DNA from: JAHFTW01 sp038046785
GTDB lineage: Archaea > Thermoplasmatota > E2 > JACPAO01 > JAHFTW01
Assembly (NCBI GenBank): GCA_038046785.1
Contig: JBBSVM010000001.1
Location: forward strand, 1 to 64,000
DNA length: 64,000 nt
Direction: 5' to 3'
Positions 16,397-23,941 of this stretch are shown here, piece by piece (the first letter of the stretch is position 1; each line of letters opens with the position of its first letter). Position numbers and translations under genes: made by a program. The notes beneath the pieces were generated by a model. That model was not told where the DNA came from. It did no database searches and was given only the letters and a program-made list of their open reading frames with translations.

Positions 16397-17116
16397 TCAG
16401 TCGTGGTTGTGGCCTTCGTGGCCGGGCTGCTTCGAGCCGCCCTCGGGGGCGGGCGGGAAGGTCTCGACCAGTTTGATGGAGCGGCGACCCGCGACGGCGC
16501 GAATTTGGCTCACGACGGCAAACTTGGCGCGCGTCCAGGACTCGTCGAACTTGGCGGCGTCGGGGACGTCGAAGGCGACTTCATCCTTCGTGACGGCGAC
16601 CTTGTAGCTGCCGGGCTGGAACAGGTTGGCGAGGACAGCATCCACCTTGGCGGCGTCGTCGGAGATGAGCTCGCGCACGGTGTACTCGTAGGTGAGCGGC
16701 TTGCCGGCAAGGTCGTGGTTCAGGTCCACGCGCACGCGGCCGCCCGCGACGCGGGTCACGATGCCGCGCTCGCCGCCGAGGTTGACGGAGAGGCCGACCT
16801 GGGGCTGCACTTTCTGGGACTTGAACTGCGCCATCGGGACATCCTTCACTTTGTCCGCCTTGCGCTCGCCATAGGCGTCGGCGGCGGCGAGGTCCACTTT
16901 GACCGACTTGCCAGCCTGGCCGTGGCTGCGGATGTGCGACTCCAGGCCGGGGATGATCTGGTGCTGGCCGAGGGCGACGACGAGGCTCTGGTAGCGCTTG
17001 CCCTCGCGGAAAATGTCGTTCTTCTTGGCGACTTCTTCCTGGTTCGTTTCGACAAGTTTGCCGTCGACGAAGAGGGTGTAGTCCAGGCGGATGACGTCGC
17101 CGTCCTTGAGGGCCAT
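16397..17116 (-). CDS. FKBP-type peptidyl-prolyl cis-trans isomerase (SlyD-like)
   Basis: 239 residues. The FKBP fold is split by an insert-in-flap chaperone domain: VIRLDYTLFVDGKLVETN, then LVVALGQHQIIPGLESHI, then DLAAADAYGER (SlyD signature), the insert, and LNHDLAGKPLTYEYTVREL closing the domain at about residue 150. The following ~85 residues are an archaeal C-terminal extension, and the very end (GHEGHNHD) is a short His-rich tail like the metal-binding tail of SlyD. Role: proline isomerisation and holdase chaperone activity, cytoplasmic (no signal peptide). Convergent with pcc1, 4 bp apart. Confidence 0.93.
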   Translation of the reverse strand: MALKDGDVIRLDYTLFVDGKLVETNQEEVAKKNDIFREGKRYQSLVVALGQHQIIPGLESHIRSHGQAGKSVKVDLAAADAYGERKADKVKDVPMAQFKSQKVQPQVGLSVNLGGERGIVTRVAGGRVRVDLNHDLAGKPLTYEYTVRELISDDAAKVDAVLANLFQPGSYKVAVTKDEVAFDVPDAAKFDESWTRAKFAVVSQIRAVAGRRSIKLVETFPPAPEGGSKQPGHEGHNHD

Positions 17117-17172
17117 GGCGCGGCCGACTCGGGGGGCCTACATAACGAAAACGGCGGGCGGACCGAGGTGGC

Positions 17173-17484
17173 TTACCGGCGGCGCTGGAGCTTCAGGACG
17201 CCCAAGACGATGAGAAGAATGCCGGCTGCGATGTTGGCGACCGTGGCGAGGGCGGAGAACAGGAAGCGGAACGCCAGCACGGCGACGCCGAGGGCGACCA
17301 GCGTGACGCCGTAGGCGGTGGAGCCGCGCGACTTGCCTGCGAGGACCAGGACGCCGAGGACGATGGCGGCGACGGCGCCGAAGAGCACCAGCAGGCCGCC
17401 GAAGCCGAGGATTCCGACGGCGATGAGGACGCCGAGGACGAGGAGGACGATGCCGATGACCTGGTCGCTGTCGGTGCGGGCCAT
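17173..17484 (-). CDS. small hydrophobic membrane protein
   Basis: 103 residues with three or four Gly/Val/Leu-rich hydrophobic segments (residues 8-28, 30-46, 54-72 and 74-97) and a basic C-terminus KLQRRR. The ATG at 17484 is 1 bp after the stop of the upstream minus-strand gene, indicating co-transcription. No motif suggests a function. Confidence 0.65.
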   Translation of the reverse strand: MARTDSDQVIGIVLLVLGVLIAVGILGFGGLLVLFGAVAAIVLGVLVLAGKSRGSTAYGVTLVALGVAVLAFRFLFSALATVANIAAGILLIVLGVLKLQRRR

Positions 17485-17485
17485 C

Positions 17486-17830
17486 CTAGCACCCCGGCCC
17501 GGTGACGGAGTCGTAGATGCAGTCGCCGCCCTCAGACTCGTAGAGCGTCGTCTGCTGCGAGCGCACGCGGAAGAGGACGAAGTTGCCGCTCTGAACCGCG
17601 GCGCAGGTGGAGGCGTCCACGTCTGGCATGGAGTAGCGGATGCCAAACAGCTTCGTCTCCACGGTGACGCTGCCCGACTGGCCTGCGTTGAACACGCTGC
17701 GCGGGACGCAGGATTTCTCCACGACGGTTGCCTCGATGGCGTAGTCCGAAGCGTAGAGTGCTGCTCCCGCGACAACGAGGAGGACCAGCAGACCGCCGAC
17801 GATGAGCCCAATGAGGCCGAACAGCTTCAC
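17486..17830 (-). CDS. single-pass membrane protein with extracytoplasmic Cys-containing domain
   Basis: From a GTG at 17830 the protein has 114 residues: VKLFGLIGLIVGGLL starts an N-terminal membrane anchor or uncleaved signal (to ~residue 27), followed by a ~85-residue domain with four cysteines (in EKSCVPRS, ASTCAAVQ, GGDCIYD and the C-terminal Cys) that may form disulphides outside the cell. The frame is open to ATGs at 17953 and 17944, which would overlap the divergent gene start at 17943, so the GTG is preferred. Function unknown. Confidence 0.6.
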   Translation of the reverse strand: MKLFGLIGLIVGGLLVLLVVAGAALYASDYAIEATVVEKSCVPRSVFNAGQSGSVTVETKLFGIRYSMPDVDASTCAAVQSGNFVLFRVRSQQTTLYESEGGDCIYDSVTGPGC

Positions 17831-17942
17831 AGGCTGGCCAGAGGAGAGGGGTTGTTGGCCTTTGCGAGTGGCCGAGGGCAGCGCGCGCCATCCTTCGGCT
17901 GCCGCGCTGGACTTATCTGCTTGAAGCGCAGTATCACAAACC

Positions 17943-18245
17943 ATGGCTGACAAGGACGATTCCCGGGCACTTCTCTATGTGGGCATTGGCGCCGTCGCCG
18001 CCGTGGGCGCCGGATTCCTGCTCTGGCGCTATGCGCTCGACGAGAAACAGCGCGACTCCGTGAAAGGCGCCGTGCACCAGGCGCTCGAGCGCGGCAAGAC
18101 GGTCGCAAGCGACGGTCTCCACAAGGCGCAGAAAGTCGCCTCCGCCGGAGCCGAGAAGGCGCGCCATCTGGCCGGCGACGCAGCGGCTGGCGTCAAGCAC
18201 GCCGCCGACGGGGTCGCCTCCAAAGTCCGCCACCTGCGCGACTGA
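17943..18245 (+). CDS. small anchored protein with long amphipathic helix
   Basis: 100 residues: one transmembrane helix (LLYVGIGAVAAVGAGFLLW, residues ~10-28), then an uninterrupted Ala/Lys/Gly/Asp-rich amphipathic helix to the end (HKAQKVASAGAEKARHLAGD). The layout resembles YtxH/late-embryogenesis-like stress or envelope-associated helical proteins, but there is no clear family match. It is 45 bp upstream of methylmalonyl-CoA mutase. Confidence 0.65.
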   Translation: MADKDDSRALLYVGIGAVAAVGAGFLLWRYALDEKQRDSVKGAVHQALERGKTVASDGLHKAQKVASAGAEKARHLAGDAAAGVKHAADGVASKVRHLRD

Positions 18246-18290
18246 GAGCGATGAGAAAGGGTTGAAGCGGAGGGCGCCCCTGCCCCACAT

Positions 18291-19949
18291 GTGAGCGGCA
18301 GCCGGTCGAAGAGCGACTGGGAGAATACAACCTACGGCAAGGCGACTGCGAAGGCACCGGAGCGGCGTGAGGAGTTCTCCTCATTCTCCGGCCGTCCGAT
18401 TGAACCGCTCTATGCCGCCGACGACCTGGCCCGCGACGACGCGGACAGGACACTCGGCTTCCCGGGCGCCGCACCTTACACGCGTGGCGTGCAGCCCACG
18501 ATGTACCGCGGTCGGCTCTGGACGATGCGGCAGTACGCCGGTTTCAGCACTCCCGAGGAGTCGAACAAGCGCTACAAGATGCTGCTTGCGTCGGGCAGCA
18601 CCGGCCTCAGCGTCGCCTTCGACCTTCCCACACAAATCGGCATGGACTCCGACGACGAGCGGGCGCTTGGCGAGGTGGGCAAAGTCGGCGTCGCCATCGA
18701 CTCGCTGCGCGACATGGAGGTGCTGTTCGACGGCATCCCTCTCGACAAGGTCACCACCTCGATGACCATCAACGCCCCCGCGTCGGTGCTTCTCGCCATG
18801 TATCTCGCCGTCGCCGAGAAGCAGGGGGCGGACCTGCGCAAGGTGTCGGGCACCATCCAGAATGACATCCTGAAGGAGTACATCGCGCGCGGCACCTACA
18901 TTTTTCCACCCGGCCCAAGCATGCGGCTCATCACCGACATCTTCGGCTACTGCGCCAAGAACGTTCCCGACTGGAACACCATCAGCATCAGCGGCTACCA
19001 CATCCGCGAAGCGGGGTCCACGGCGGCACAGGAGCTGGCCTTCACCCTTGCCGACGGCATCGCCTACGTGCAGGCCGCCGTCGATGCCGGCCAGAACGTG
19101 GACGAGTTCGCGCCCCGACTCGCCTTCTTCTTCAACGGCCACAACGACTTCCTCGAGGAGATCGCCAAGTACCGCGCCGCGCGCCGCATGTGGCACCGCA
19201 TCATGACGGACCGCTTCGGCGCCAAGGACACGCGCAGCACGATGCTGCGGTTTCACACCCAGACGGCGGGCTCGACGCTCACGGCGCAGCAGCCGGAGAA
19301 CAACGTCGTGCGCGTCGCCATCCAGGCGCTCGCCGCCGTGCTCGGCGGCACGCAGAGCCTGCACACCAACTCGATGGACGAGGCGCTCGGCCTGCCGACC
19401 GAAAAAGCGGCGCGCATCGCACTGCGCACGCAGCAGATCATCGCGCAGGAATCCGGTGTTGCAGCCACCGTGGACCCGGTTGCCGGCAGTTACGCCATCG
19501 AAACGCTGACCAATGACCTGGAGCGCGAAGCGACAGAGCTCATCGTCTCAATCGACAAGATGGGCGGCATGCTGCGCGCCATCGAGAAGGGGTGGGTGCA
19601 GGCGCAGATTCAGGAAGCTGCCTACCGATTCCAGCGCGAAGTCGAGGAGGGCGACCGCACCGTCGTCGGCGTCAACGACTTCGTCCTCGACAACGAGGCG
19701 CCGATGGAGCTCCTGAAAGTGGACGACGGCCCCGAGAAGGCGCAGCTCGCAAAACTCAAACGCGTCAAGGCGGAGCGCGACGGCGCCCTCGTCCAGGCCA
19801 AGCTTGCAGCACTTGACAAGGCGGCGGGCGGCACGGAGAACTTGATGCCCTTCATCATCGACGCCGTGCGCGCCTATGCAACGCTTGGTGAAATCTGCAA
19901 CACGCTGCGGGCCGAGTGGGGCGAGTACACGCCTGTCGGCGACCTCTAA
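18291..19949 (+). CDS. methylmalonyl-CoA mutase, large (catalytic) subunit
   Basis: The 552-residue substrate-binding TIM-barrel subunit of the B12-dependent enzyme that interconverts (R)-methylmalonyl-CoA and succinyl-CoA. Signature blocks: FPGAAPYTRGVQPTMYRGRL, LSVAFDLPTQIGMDSD, TYIFPPGPSMRLITDIF, NTISISGYHIREAGSTAAQE and HTNSMDEALGLPTEKAARIA. The protein ends at WGEYTP without a B12-binding domain, as in archaeal split mutases; the start of that small subunit lies at the right edge of the window. It starts at a GTG. Epimerase and biotin ligase are 1.7 kb downstream, suggesting a propionyl-CoA/methylmalonyl-CoA pathway. Confidence 0.95.
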   Translation: MSGSRSKSDWENTTYGKATAKAPERREEFSSFSGRPIEPLYAADDLARDDADRTLGFPGAAPYTRGVQPTMYRGRLWTMRQYAGFSTPEESNKRYKMLLASGSTGLSVAFDLPTQIGMDSDDERALGEVGKVGVAIDSLRDMEVLFDGIPLDKVTTSMTINAPASVLLAMYLAVAEKQGADLRKVSGTIQNDILKEYIARGTYIFPPGPSMRLITDIFGYCAKNVPDWNTISISGYHIREAGSTAAQELAFTLADGIAYVQAAVDAGQNVDEFAPRLAFFFNGHNDFLEEIAKYRAARRMWHRIMTDRFGAKDTRSTMLRFHTQTAGSTLTAQQPENNVVRVAIQALAAVLGGTQSLHTNSMDEALGLPTEKAARIALRTQQIIAQESGVAATVDPVAGSYAIETLTNDLEREATELIVSIDKMGGMLRAIEKGWVQAQIQEAAYRFQREVEEGDRTVVGVNDFVLDNEAPMELLKVDDGPEKAQLAKLKRVKAERDGALVQAKLAALDKAAGGTENLMPFIIDAVRAYATLGEICNTLRAEWGEYTPVGDL

Positions 19950-19956
19950 TTCCTCA

Positions 19957-20024
19957 GTCGCAGATTGCGCAGATTTCACAGATTCCAAGGGGTCAGAATC
20001 TGCGCAATCTGAGAAATCTGCGAC
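19957..20024. repeat. CAGATT-type inverted repeat (copy C)
   Basis: Arms 19957-19985 and 19996-20024 (29 nt each, 25 of 29 complementary) around a 10-nt loop, beginning 8 bp after the methylmalonyl-CoA mutase stop. Each arm is three tandem 9-bp units (cagattgcg, cagatttca, cagattc). The hairpin could stabilise or terminate the upstream mRNA. Confidence 0.82.
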
Positions 20025-20071
20025 CACCGTCGGCGCCGCAGCCTCCAAATCGGTTCAGGCAATCGGAGTGT

Positions 20072-20338
20072 ATGGCCCGCCTGCGCTTCGATGCGACCCC
20101 AAACCCCAACGCCCTCAAGGTCACAGGGCCGTCGAAGTTCTGCAACGGCTCGAAAATCATTTCGAAGCCTGAACAGGCCGTGATGCCGCTTCCCAAGGCG
20201 CTGCTTGCGATTCCCGGCGTCGTGTCGCTGTTCTTCCTCAACGATTTCGTTACCATCACCAAGGTCGCCGACGCCGAATGGGATGCGCTCACACCCGCCA
20301 TCCAGCAGGCGCTGGAGCAGCACCCGCACGCTGCATGA
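20072..20338 (+). CDS. stand-alone Nfu/NifU N-terminal domain protein
   Basis: 88 residues, ATG at 20072 with an upstream ggag. It opens with FDATPNPNALKVTGPSKF, the TPNPNALK signature of the Nfu N-terminal domain, and covers only that domain, ending before any CxxC NifU-type cluster-binding domain. In full-length Nfu proteins the C-terminal domain carries an Fe-S cluster to client enzymes; the solitary N-domain may dock clients or work with a separate scaffold. It lies between two inverted-repeat elements. Confidence 0.82.
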   Translation: MARLRFDATPNPNALKVTGPSKFCNGSKIISKPEQAVMPLPKALLAIPGVVSLFFLNDFVTITKVADAEWDALTPAIQQALEQHPHAA

Positions 20339-20354
20339 GTCGACGACGGACGGA

Positions 20355-20410
20355 CCACAGATTTCACAGATGACACAGATTCGTATCTGTGACATCGGCG
20401 TCATCTGTGG
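20355..20410. repeat. CAGATT-type inverted repeat (copy D)
   Basis: Arms 20355-20380 and 20385-20410 (26 nt, 21 complementary) with a 4-nt loop, 16 bp after the Nfu-domain gene. Units read cagatttca, cagatgaca, cagatt. Only ~330 bp separate it from copy C, so the Nfu-domain gene is flanked on both sides by this repeat. Confidence 0.78.
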
Positions 20411-20637
20411 TTGGCGGGCGTCGTTTTCCGCAATCGCAGCGCACGTTTCTGCGCAATTCGCACCGCTTCTCCGTCAGCTTCAAGAACCACTCCTTGTCGT
20501 GGGTGGATTCGTGAGCACCTCGCCGCTGCATCACATGCCGATGCGCATGTGGGGCGGTAGCCAGGCGCTCACCATTTTTGTCGGCAAGTGCACGTAGAAT
20601 CACCTTCGTGCCTTGCTGGCGTCGAAGGTGAACCCTG
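20411..20637. other. 227-bp stretch without a confident gene
   Basis: No reading frame here has a recognisable product on either strand. A minus-strand frame (20735-20364) is open but runs through the inverted repeat and shows no family features. The stretch could be a decayed gene or a regulatory leader. The only functional signal is the Shine-Dalgarno-like aaggtga at 20625-20631 for the following small gene. Confidence 0.4.
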
Positions 20638-20784
20638 ATGATGTACCAGCCCAAGCTTTGCGAAACCCACGGTCCGACCGTCCTCTCCAGCCTCCGCTCC
20701 AGCCGCCCCGCGCGGCCCGTTGCGGTCCTCACCATCCTCGGCGTCGCGGATGGGAACGTGGAACCGTTGGGGGCGGAGGATTGA
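20638..20784 (+). CDS. candidate small protein (48 aa)
   Basis: ATG ATG at 20638-20643 is preceded by a strong archaeal ribosome-binding site (aaggtga, 6-nt spacing). The frame (MMYQPKLCETHGPTVLSSL near the start) ends at TGA 20782-20784, overlapping the TTG start of the following membrane protein (TTGA), a coupling arrangement seen repeatedly in this window. The sequence has one Cys and one His and no known motif. The evidence is context rather than homology. Confidence 0.45.
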   Translation: MMYQPKLCETHGPTVLSSLRSSRPARPVAVLTILGVADGNVEPLGAED

Positions 20785-21338
20785 CCGACCGTTCTTCCGA
20801 GGCGCCTGCCGAGCCACAGTCAGAACCGAGGAACAGCCGGCGCCGCCCGGAGCGGCCCGATGTTCTGCGCGCACCGCGCATCCCCGCCGCCGCGAAACGG
20901 GTGCGGCCGCTCGGCCCGCTCTATCTTCTGACGCTGCTCTCCACCGTGGATGGCTCCCTCTTGCTCCTGGCCGCGTCGGGCCAGTTGAGCAGCCTGGGCG
21001 GCGCCGTCGTGGTGGGTCTCACCGTCATCGCGGGCGCCGGCTCTTGGTTGGCGGCGCGGCAGGCCTTCGATGGCCGCCGCTCGGCCTCCGACCTCGTCGC
21101 CTTGGCCCTTCTGGGGCTGAGCACGCTCGCCGCCACGGTCGCCTCGGTCTGGCTGGGTGCGACGCTTGGAACTGCCTTGACCCTGCACGTCTTGCCCAAA
21201 GCGGCCGGGGTAGTGCTTCTGCTGGTCGCAGTCGAGGTCGCCGGTTTGCGGCTGCCAAAGGTTCGCGGACTTCCCATCCCGCTTGCCGTCATCGCAGCAT
21301 CCGCCGTGCTGGAGGCCATCGCCCAATGGACCCCTTAG
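20781..21338 (+). CDS. membrane protein, unknown function (four to five helices)
   Basis: About 185 residues from a TTG that overlaps the preceding stop. A hydrophilic, Arg-rich ~45-residue N-terminus is followed by hydrophobic segments beginning LGPLYLLTLLSTVDGSLLLL, then GAVVVGLTVIAGAGSWLA, DLVALALLGLSTLAATVA and LPKAAGVVLLLVAVEVAGL. The frame is open upstream to 20613, so the start is inferred from the coupling pattern. It overlaps the next membrane-protein gene by 13 bp. Confidence 0.6.
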   Translation: MTDRSSEAPAEPQSEPRNSRRRPERPDVLRAPRIPAAAKRVRPLGPLYLLTLLSTVDGSLLLLAASGQLSSLGGAVVVGLTVIAGAGSWLAARQAFDGRRSASDLVALALLGLSTLAATVASVWLGATLGTALTLHVLPKAAGVVLLLVAVEVAGLRLPKVRGLPIPLAVIAASAVLEAIAQWTP

Positions 21339-21583
21339 TCGGGGCGCTTGTGGCCTCTGCGGTGGCGTGGCTGAGCATCGTCGCCGCAGCGGTCTTCCCG
21401 GTGCGCATGGACCTCGGACTGCTGCGGCTCCTCGGGGCGATCAGCATCGCCCTCCTCGGACTTGCCGCCTTCGGGCTGCCGGTTCCGGGTTGGTTGTCGC
21501 TTGCGGTGCTTGCCGCCGGCATCGTGGCTGCCCTCGCGGCACCCCGGATGCGTCGTGAGACTGGCAAGGGCTTTGTCCCCTGA
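21326..21583 (+). CDS. small membrane protein (three helices)
   Basis: 85 residues with three hydrophobic segments (residues 4-25, 30-48, 52-70) and a basic tail. It overlaps the previous membrane-protein gene by 13 bp, so the pair probably acts together, but no family is recognised. Confidence 0.62.
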   Translation: MDPLVGALVASAVAWLSIVAAAVFPVRMDLGLLRLLGAISIALLGLAAFGLPVPGWLSLAVLAAGIVAALAAPRMRRETGKGFVP

Positions 21584-21625
21584 ACCGAGCGCCACCGTTA
21601 TCCTCATCCTCTTTTTCCCAACGTC

Positions 21626-22081
21626 GTGGCCATTCTGTGCGTGGACCAGGTCTCGGTCGCCGTGGCGTCGCTCGACGATGCGAGCCGCATCTACGAACGC
21701 ATCCTCGGACTGCGCGCCGGCCACGACGAGACCGTCGCCGAGCAGGGTGTCACGACCCGCTTCTTCCCAGTCGGCGCGTCCGACTCCGTGGTGGAAGCGC
21801 TCCTGCCCACCGGACCCGACACGCCGGTGGGGAAATTCCTTGCCAAGCGCGGCCCCGGCGTCCACCACATCGCCTTCCGCACCGATGACCTCGACGCCGA
21901 GCTCGCTCGTCTCAAGGCGCTCGGAGTCAAACTCATCGACGAGACGCCGCGCCGGGGCGCCGAGGGCAAACGCATCGCCTTCATCCACCCCAAAGAGACC
22001 GGCGGGGTCCTCATCGAGCTCTGCGAAGTGCCGCACGGCAAAGCGGGTCCCGCCGGCTCGCACGGCGGAGCGCAGGGATGA
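21626..22081 (+). CDS. mce: methylmalonyl-CoA epimerase (VOC fold)
   Basis: Interconverts the (S) and (R) epimers of methylmalonyl-CoA, linking propionyl-CoA carboxylase to the mutase. The 151-residue protein, from GTG 21626, has the paired VOC halves: VSVAVASLDDASRIYERILG and PGVHHIAFRTDDLDAELARL, with GVLIELCEV at the end. The metal-binding His in HHIAF and the Glu in LIELCE are present, but the first ligand position, usually His in a D-H-[IV] motif, is Gln here (VDQVSVAV). Biotin ligase follows with an ATGA overlap. Confidence 0.9.
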   Translation: MAILCVDQVSVAVASLDDASRIYERILGLRAGHDETVAEQGVTTRFFPVGASDSVVEALLPTGPDTPVGKFLAKRGPGVHHIAFRTDDLDAELARLKALGVKLIDETPRRGAEGKRIAFIHPKETGGVLIELCEVPHGKAGPAGSHGGAQG

Positions 22082-22803
22082 CGCCGCCCGCTTGGACCGT
22101 TGAGCGCGTCGCTTCGGTCGAATCGACGATGGACGCGGCTCGTGTTAAGGCGCGCGCAGGTGCCCCTGACCGCTGGGCGATTGTCGCCGAATCGATGACC
22201 GGCGGCCGCGGCACGCACGGCCGACCTTGGCACGCCCCCACCGGCGGCCTCTACGCCAGCTTCATCCTGCGCGGCGTCTCCGACCCGCACCTGCTCACGC
22301 TGGCGCTTGGCAACGCCGTCGCCGATGTCCTCGAAGTGGCCGGCGTCGAGCCGAAGCTGAAGTGGGTCAATGATGTCTGGGTCGGCGGCAAGAAGATTGC
22401 TGGCATCCTCGTCGAAGCAGAATCAACCGGTGCCTCTTTCGACTTCATCGTTTGCGGCATCGGCATCAACCTGAACGGCCACGCCGCGGCGTTTCCTGCC
22501 GCGCTGCGCGACAGCGTCACCACGCTGGAGGACGAGTTGGCGTGTGACGTCTGCATCCCCGACTTGGAGGGATTCCTGTGGCAATCAGTGGACCGCTGGC
22601 TCGACCACGCCGCCAACGCCCCGGGCCGCGTCCTGGAGCGGTTCCGCGAGCGCGACGCCCTGCTTGGCCGCCGCGTCGCCGTCGAATCGGGCGGCAAGCG
22701 AGTCGAAGGCGAAGCGACCGGAATCGACGACAAGGGGCGGTTGCTGGTCCGGACCGCCACGGGGACGACGGCGGTCGCAAGCGGTTCGGTCACACTTTCC
22801 TGA
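22078..22803 (+). CDS. birA: biotin--[biotin carboxyl-carrier protein] ligase
   Basis: Activates biotin with ATP and attaches it to the lysine of a carboxyl-carrier protein, here plausibly propionyl-CoA/acetyl-CoA carboxylase. The 241-residue protein has the catalytic domain GGRGTHGRPWHAPTGGLYAS and KWVNDVWVGGKKIAGILVE plus the small C-terminal SH3-like domain. It lacks the N-terminal helix-turn-helix of E. coli BirA, so it is an enzyme only, not a repressor. Co-transcribed with the epimerase. Confidence 0.93.
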   Translation: MTPPAWTVERVASVESTMDAARVKARAGAPDRWAIVAESMTGGRGTHGRPWHAPTGGLYASFILRGVSDPHLLTLALGNAVADVLEVAGVEPKLKWVNDVWVGGKKIAGILVEAESTGASFDFIVCGIGINLNGHAAAFPAALRDSVTTLEDELACDVCIPDLEGFLWQSVDRWLDHAANAPGRVLERFRERDALLGRRVAVESGGKRVEGEATGIDDKGRLLVRTATGTTAVASGSVTLS

Positions 22804-22849
22804 ACGTCCGGAGCCATCTTCGGCATCCGCCGAATCGCCCTTCGCCACG

Positions 22850-22858
22850 TTTTTATGG
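22850..22858 (+). promoter_or_regulatory. TATA box of the HMG-CoA synthase operon
   Basis: The block tttttatgg stands out in the 79-bp gap after birA. Its centre is ~28 bp upstream of the HMG-CoA synthase ATG, the distance expected from box A to the transcription start, so the mRNA is probably leaderless. Confidence 0.5.
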
Positions 22859-22882
22859 ACGATTCCAAGGTCGAACCTGTCC

Positions 22883-23941
22883 ATGCCTGTCGGCATCATC
22901 AGTTATGGCGCCTACGTCCCGCGCTACCGCATCAAATCGGAGGAGATTGCACGCGTCTGGGGCGACGACGCCAACGTCGGCAAGGGGCTCAACGTCCTCG
23001 AGAAATCGGTTCCCGGCCTCGACGAGGACGTCGCGACCATCTCCGTGGAGGCGGCACGCCAGACCATGCGTCGCGCCCCCACCACGCCGGACGACATCGG
23101 GGCGATCTATGTGGGCTCGGAATCGCACCCCTACGCCGTGAAACCGACTGGCACCATCGTCCAGGCCGCCCTTGACGCCAACCCGTTCATGACGATGGCG
23201 GATTACGAGTTCGCCTGCAAAGCCGGCACCGCTGCCGTGCAGACCGGCATGGGCCTGGTCCTGTCGGGCATGTGCAAGACCGTGCTCGCCATCGGCGCCG
23301 ACACCAGCCAAGGCGCGCCCCGCAACGCCCTGGAGTATTCCGCCTCCGCCGGCGGCGCCGCGATGCTGCTGGGCGCCGACAAGAAGCAAATTCTCGCCGA
23401 GATTCAGCACACCGTCTCCTTCACCACCGACACCCCGGACTTCTGGCGCCGCGAGGGGCAAAAATACCCGAGCCACGGCGAGCGCTTCACCGGCGAACCC
23501 GCCTACTTCCGCCACGTGCGCGAGGCGTCGGAGAAACTCTTCGCCAACACCAAGACGACTGCGAAAGAATTCACCTACGCCGTCTTCCATCAGCCCAACG
23601 GCAAATTCCCCGCCACCATCGCCGAGAAGCTCGGCTTCACGAAGGGGCAGTACGAGACCGGCCTCCTCGCCCCGCGCATCGGCAACACCTACTCCGGCGC
23701 CGTCCTGCTCGGGCTTTCCGCAATCCTCGACGTCGCCGACCCCGGCGACACCATCTTCGTCTGCGGCTACGGCTCGGGCGCTGGCGCCGACGCCTTTCAG
23801 ATGAAGGTCGGCAAGCCCATCGCCGCCTACGACCGCAGCCCGCGCGAACGGCTCGAGACGCAACTCGCCTCGACGACGCAGCTGGATTACGCGACCTACG
23901 CGAAACACCGGGGCAAAATCATCCTGGGAGGTGCCGAGTAA
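22883..23941 (+). CDS. hydroxymethylglutaryl-CoA synthase (archaeal)
   Basis: Condenses acetoacetyl-CoA with acetyl-CoA to HMG-CoA, the second step of the mevalonate pathway for archaeal isoprenoid lipids. 352 residues. It starts PVGIISYGAYVPRYRI; the nucleophilic Cys lies in YEFACKAGTAAVQ, the catalytic His in FHQPNGKFP, and GNTYSGAVLLGLSAIL and GYGSGAGADAF complete the thiolase-fold signatures. The upstream open frame is a shadow; ATG 22883 fits both the family start and the TATA spacing. The thiolase follows with a TAATG overlap and the DUF35 gene after that, the archaeal HMGCS-thiolase-DUF35 operon whose products form one substrate-channelling complex. Confidence 0.95.
   Translation: MPVGIISYGAYVPRYRIKSEEIARVWGDDANVGKGLNVLEKSVPGLDEDVATISVEAARQTMRRAPTTPDDIGAIYVGSESHPYAVKPTGTIVQAALDANPFMTMADYEFACKAGTAAVQTGMGLVLSGMCKTVLAIGADTSQGAPRNALEYSASAGGAAMLLGADKKQILAEIQHTVSFTTDTPDFWRREGQKYPSHGERFTGEPAYFRHVREASEKLFANTKTTAKEFTYAVFHQPNGKFPATIAEKLGFTKGQYETGLLAPRIGNTYSGAVLLGLSAILDVADPGDTIFVCGYGSGAGADAFQMKVGKPIAAYDRSPRERLETQLASTTQLDYATYAKHRGKIILGGAE

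Noticed and set aside
19950..20412. Tandem CAGATT units as a CRISPR array or leader
   Set aside because: Units are 9 bp with no unique spacers of constant length, and arms are inverted rather than direct repeats.
20364..20735. A 123-codon minus-strand frame as a gene
   Set aside because: It runs through repeat copy D and has no family features, so coding is not supported.
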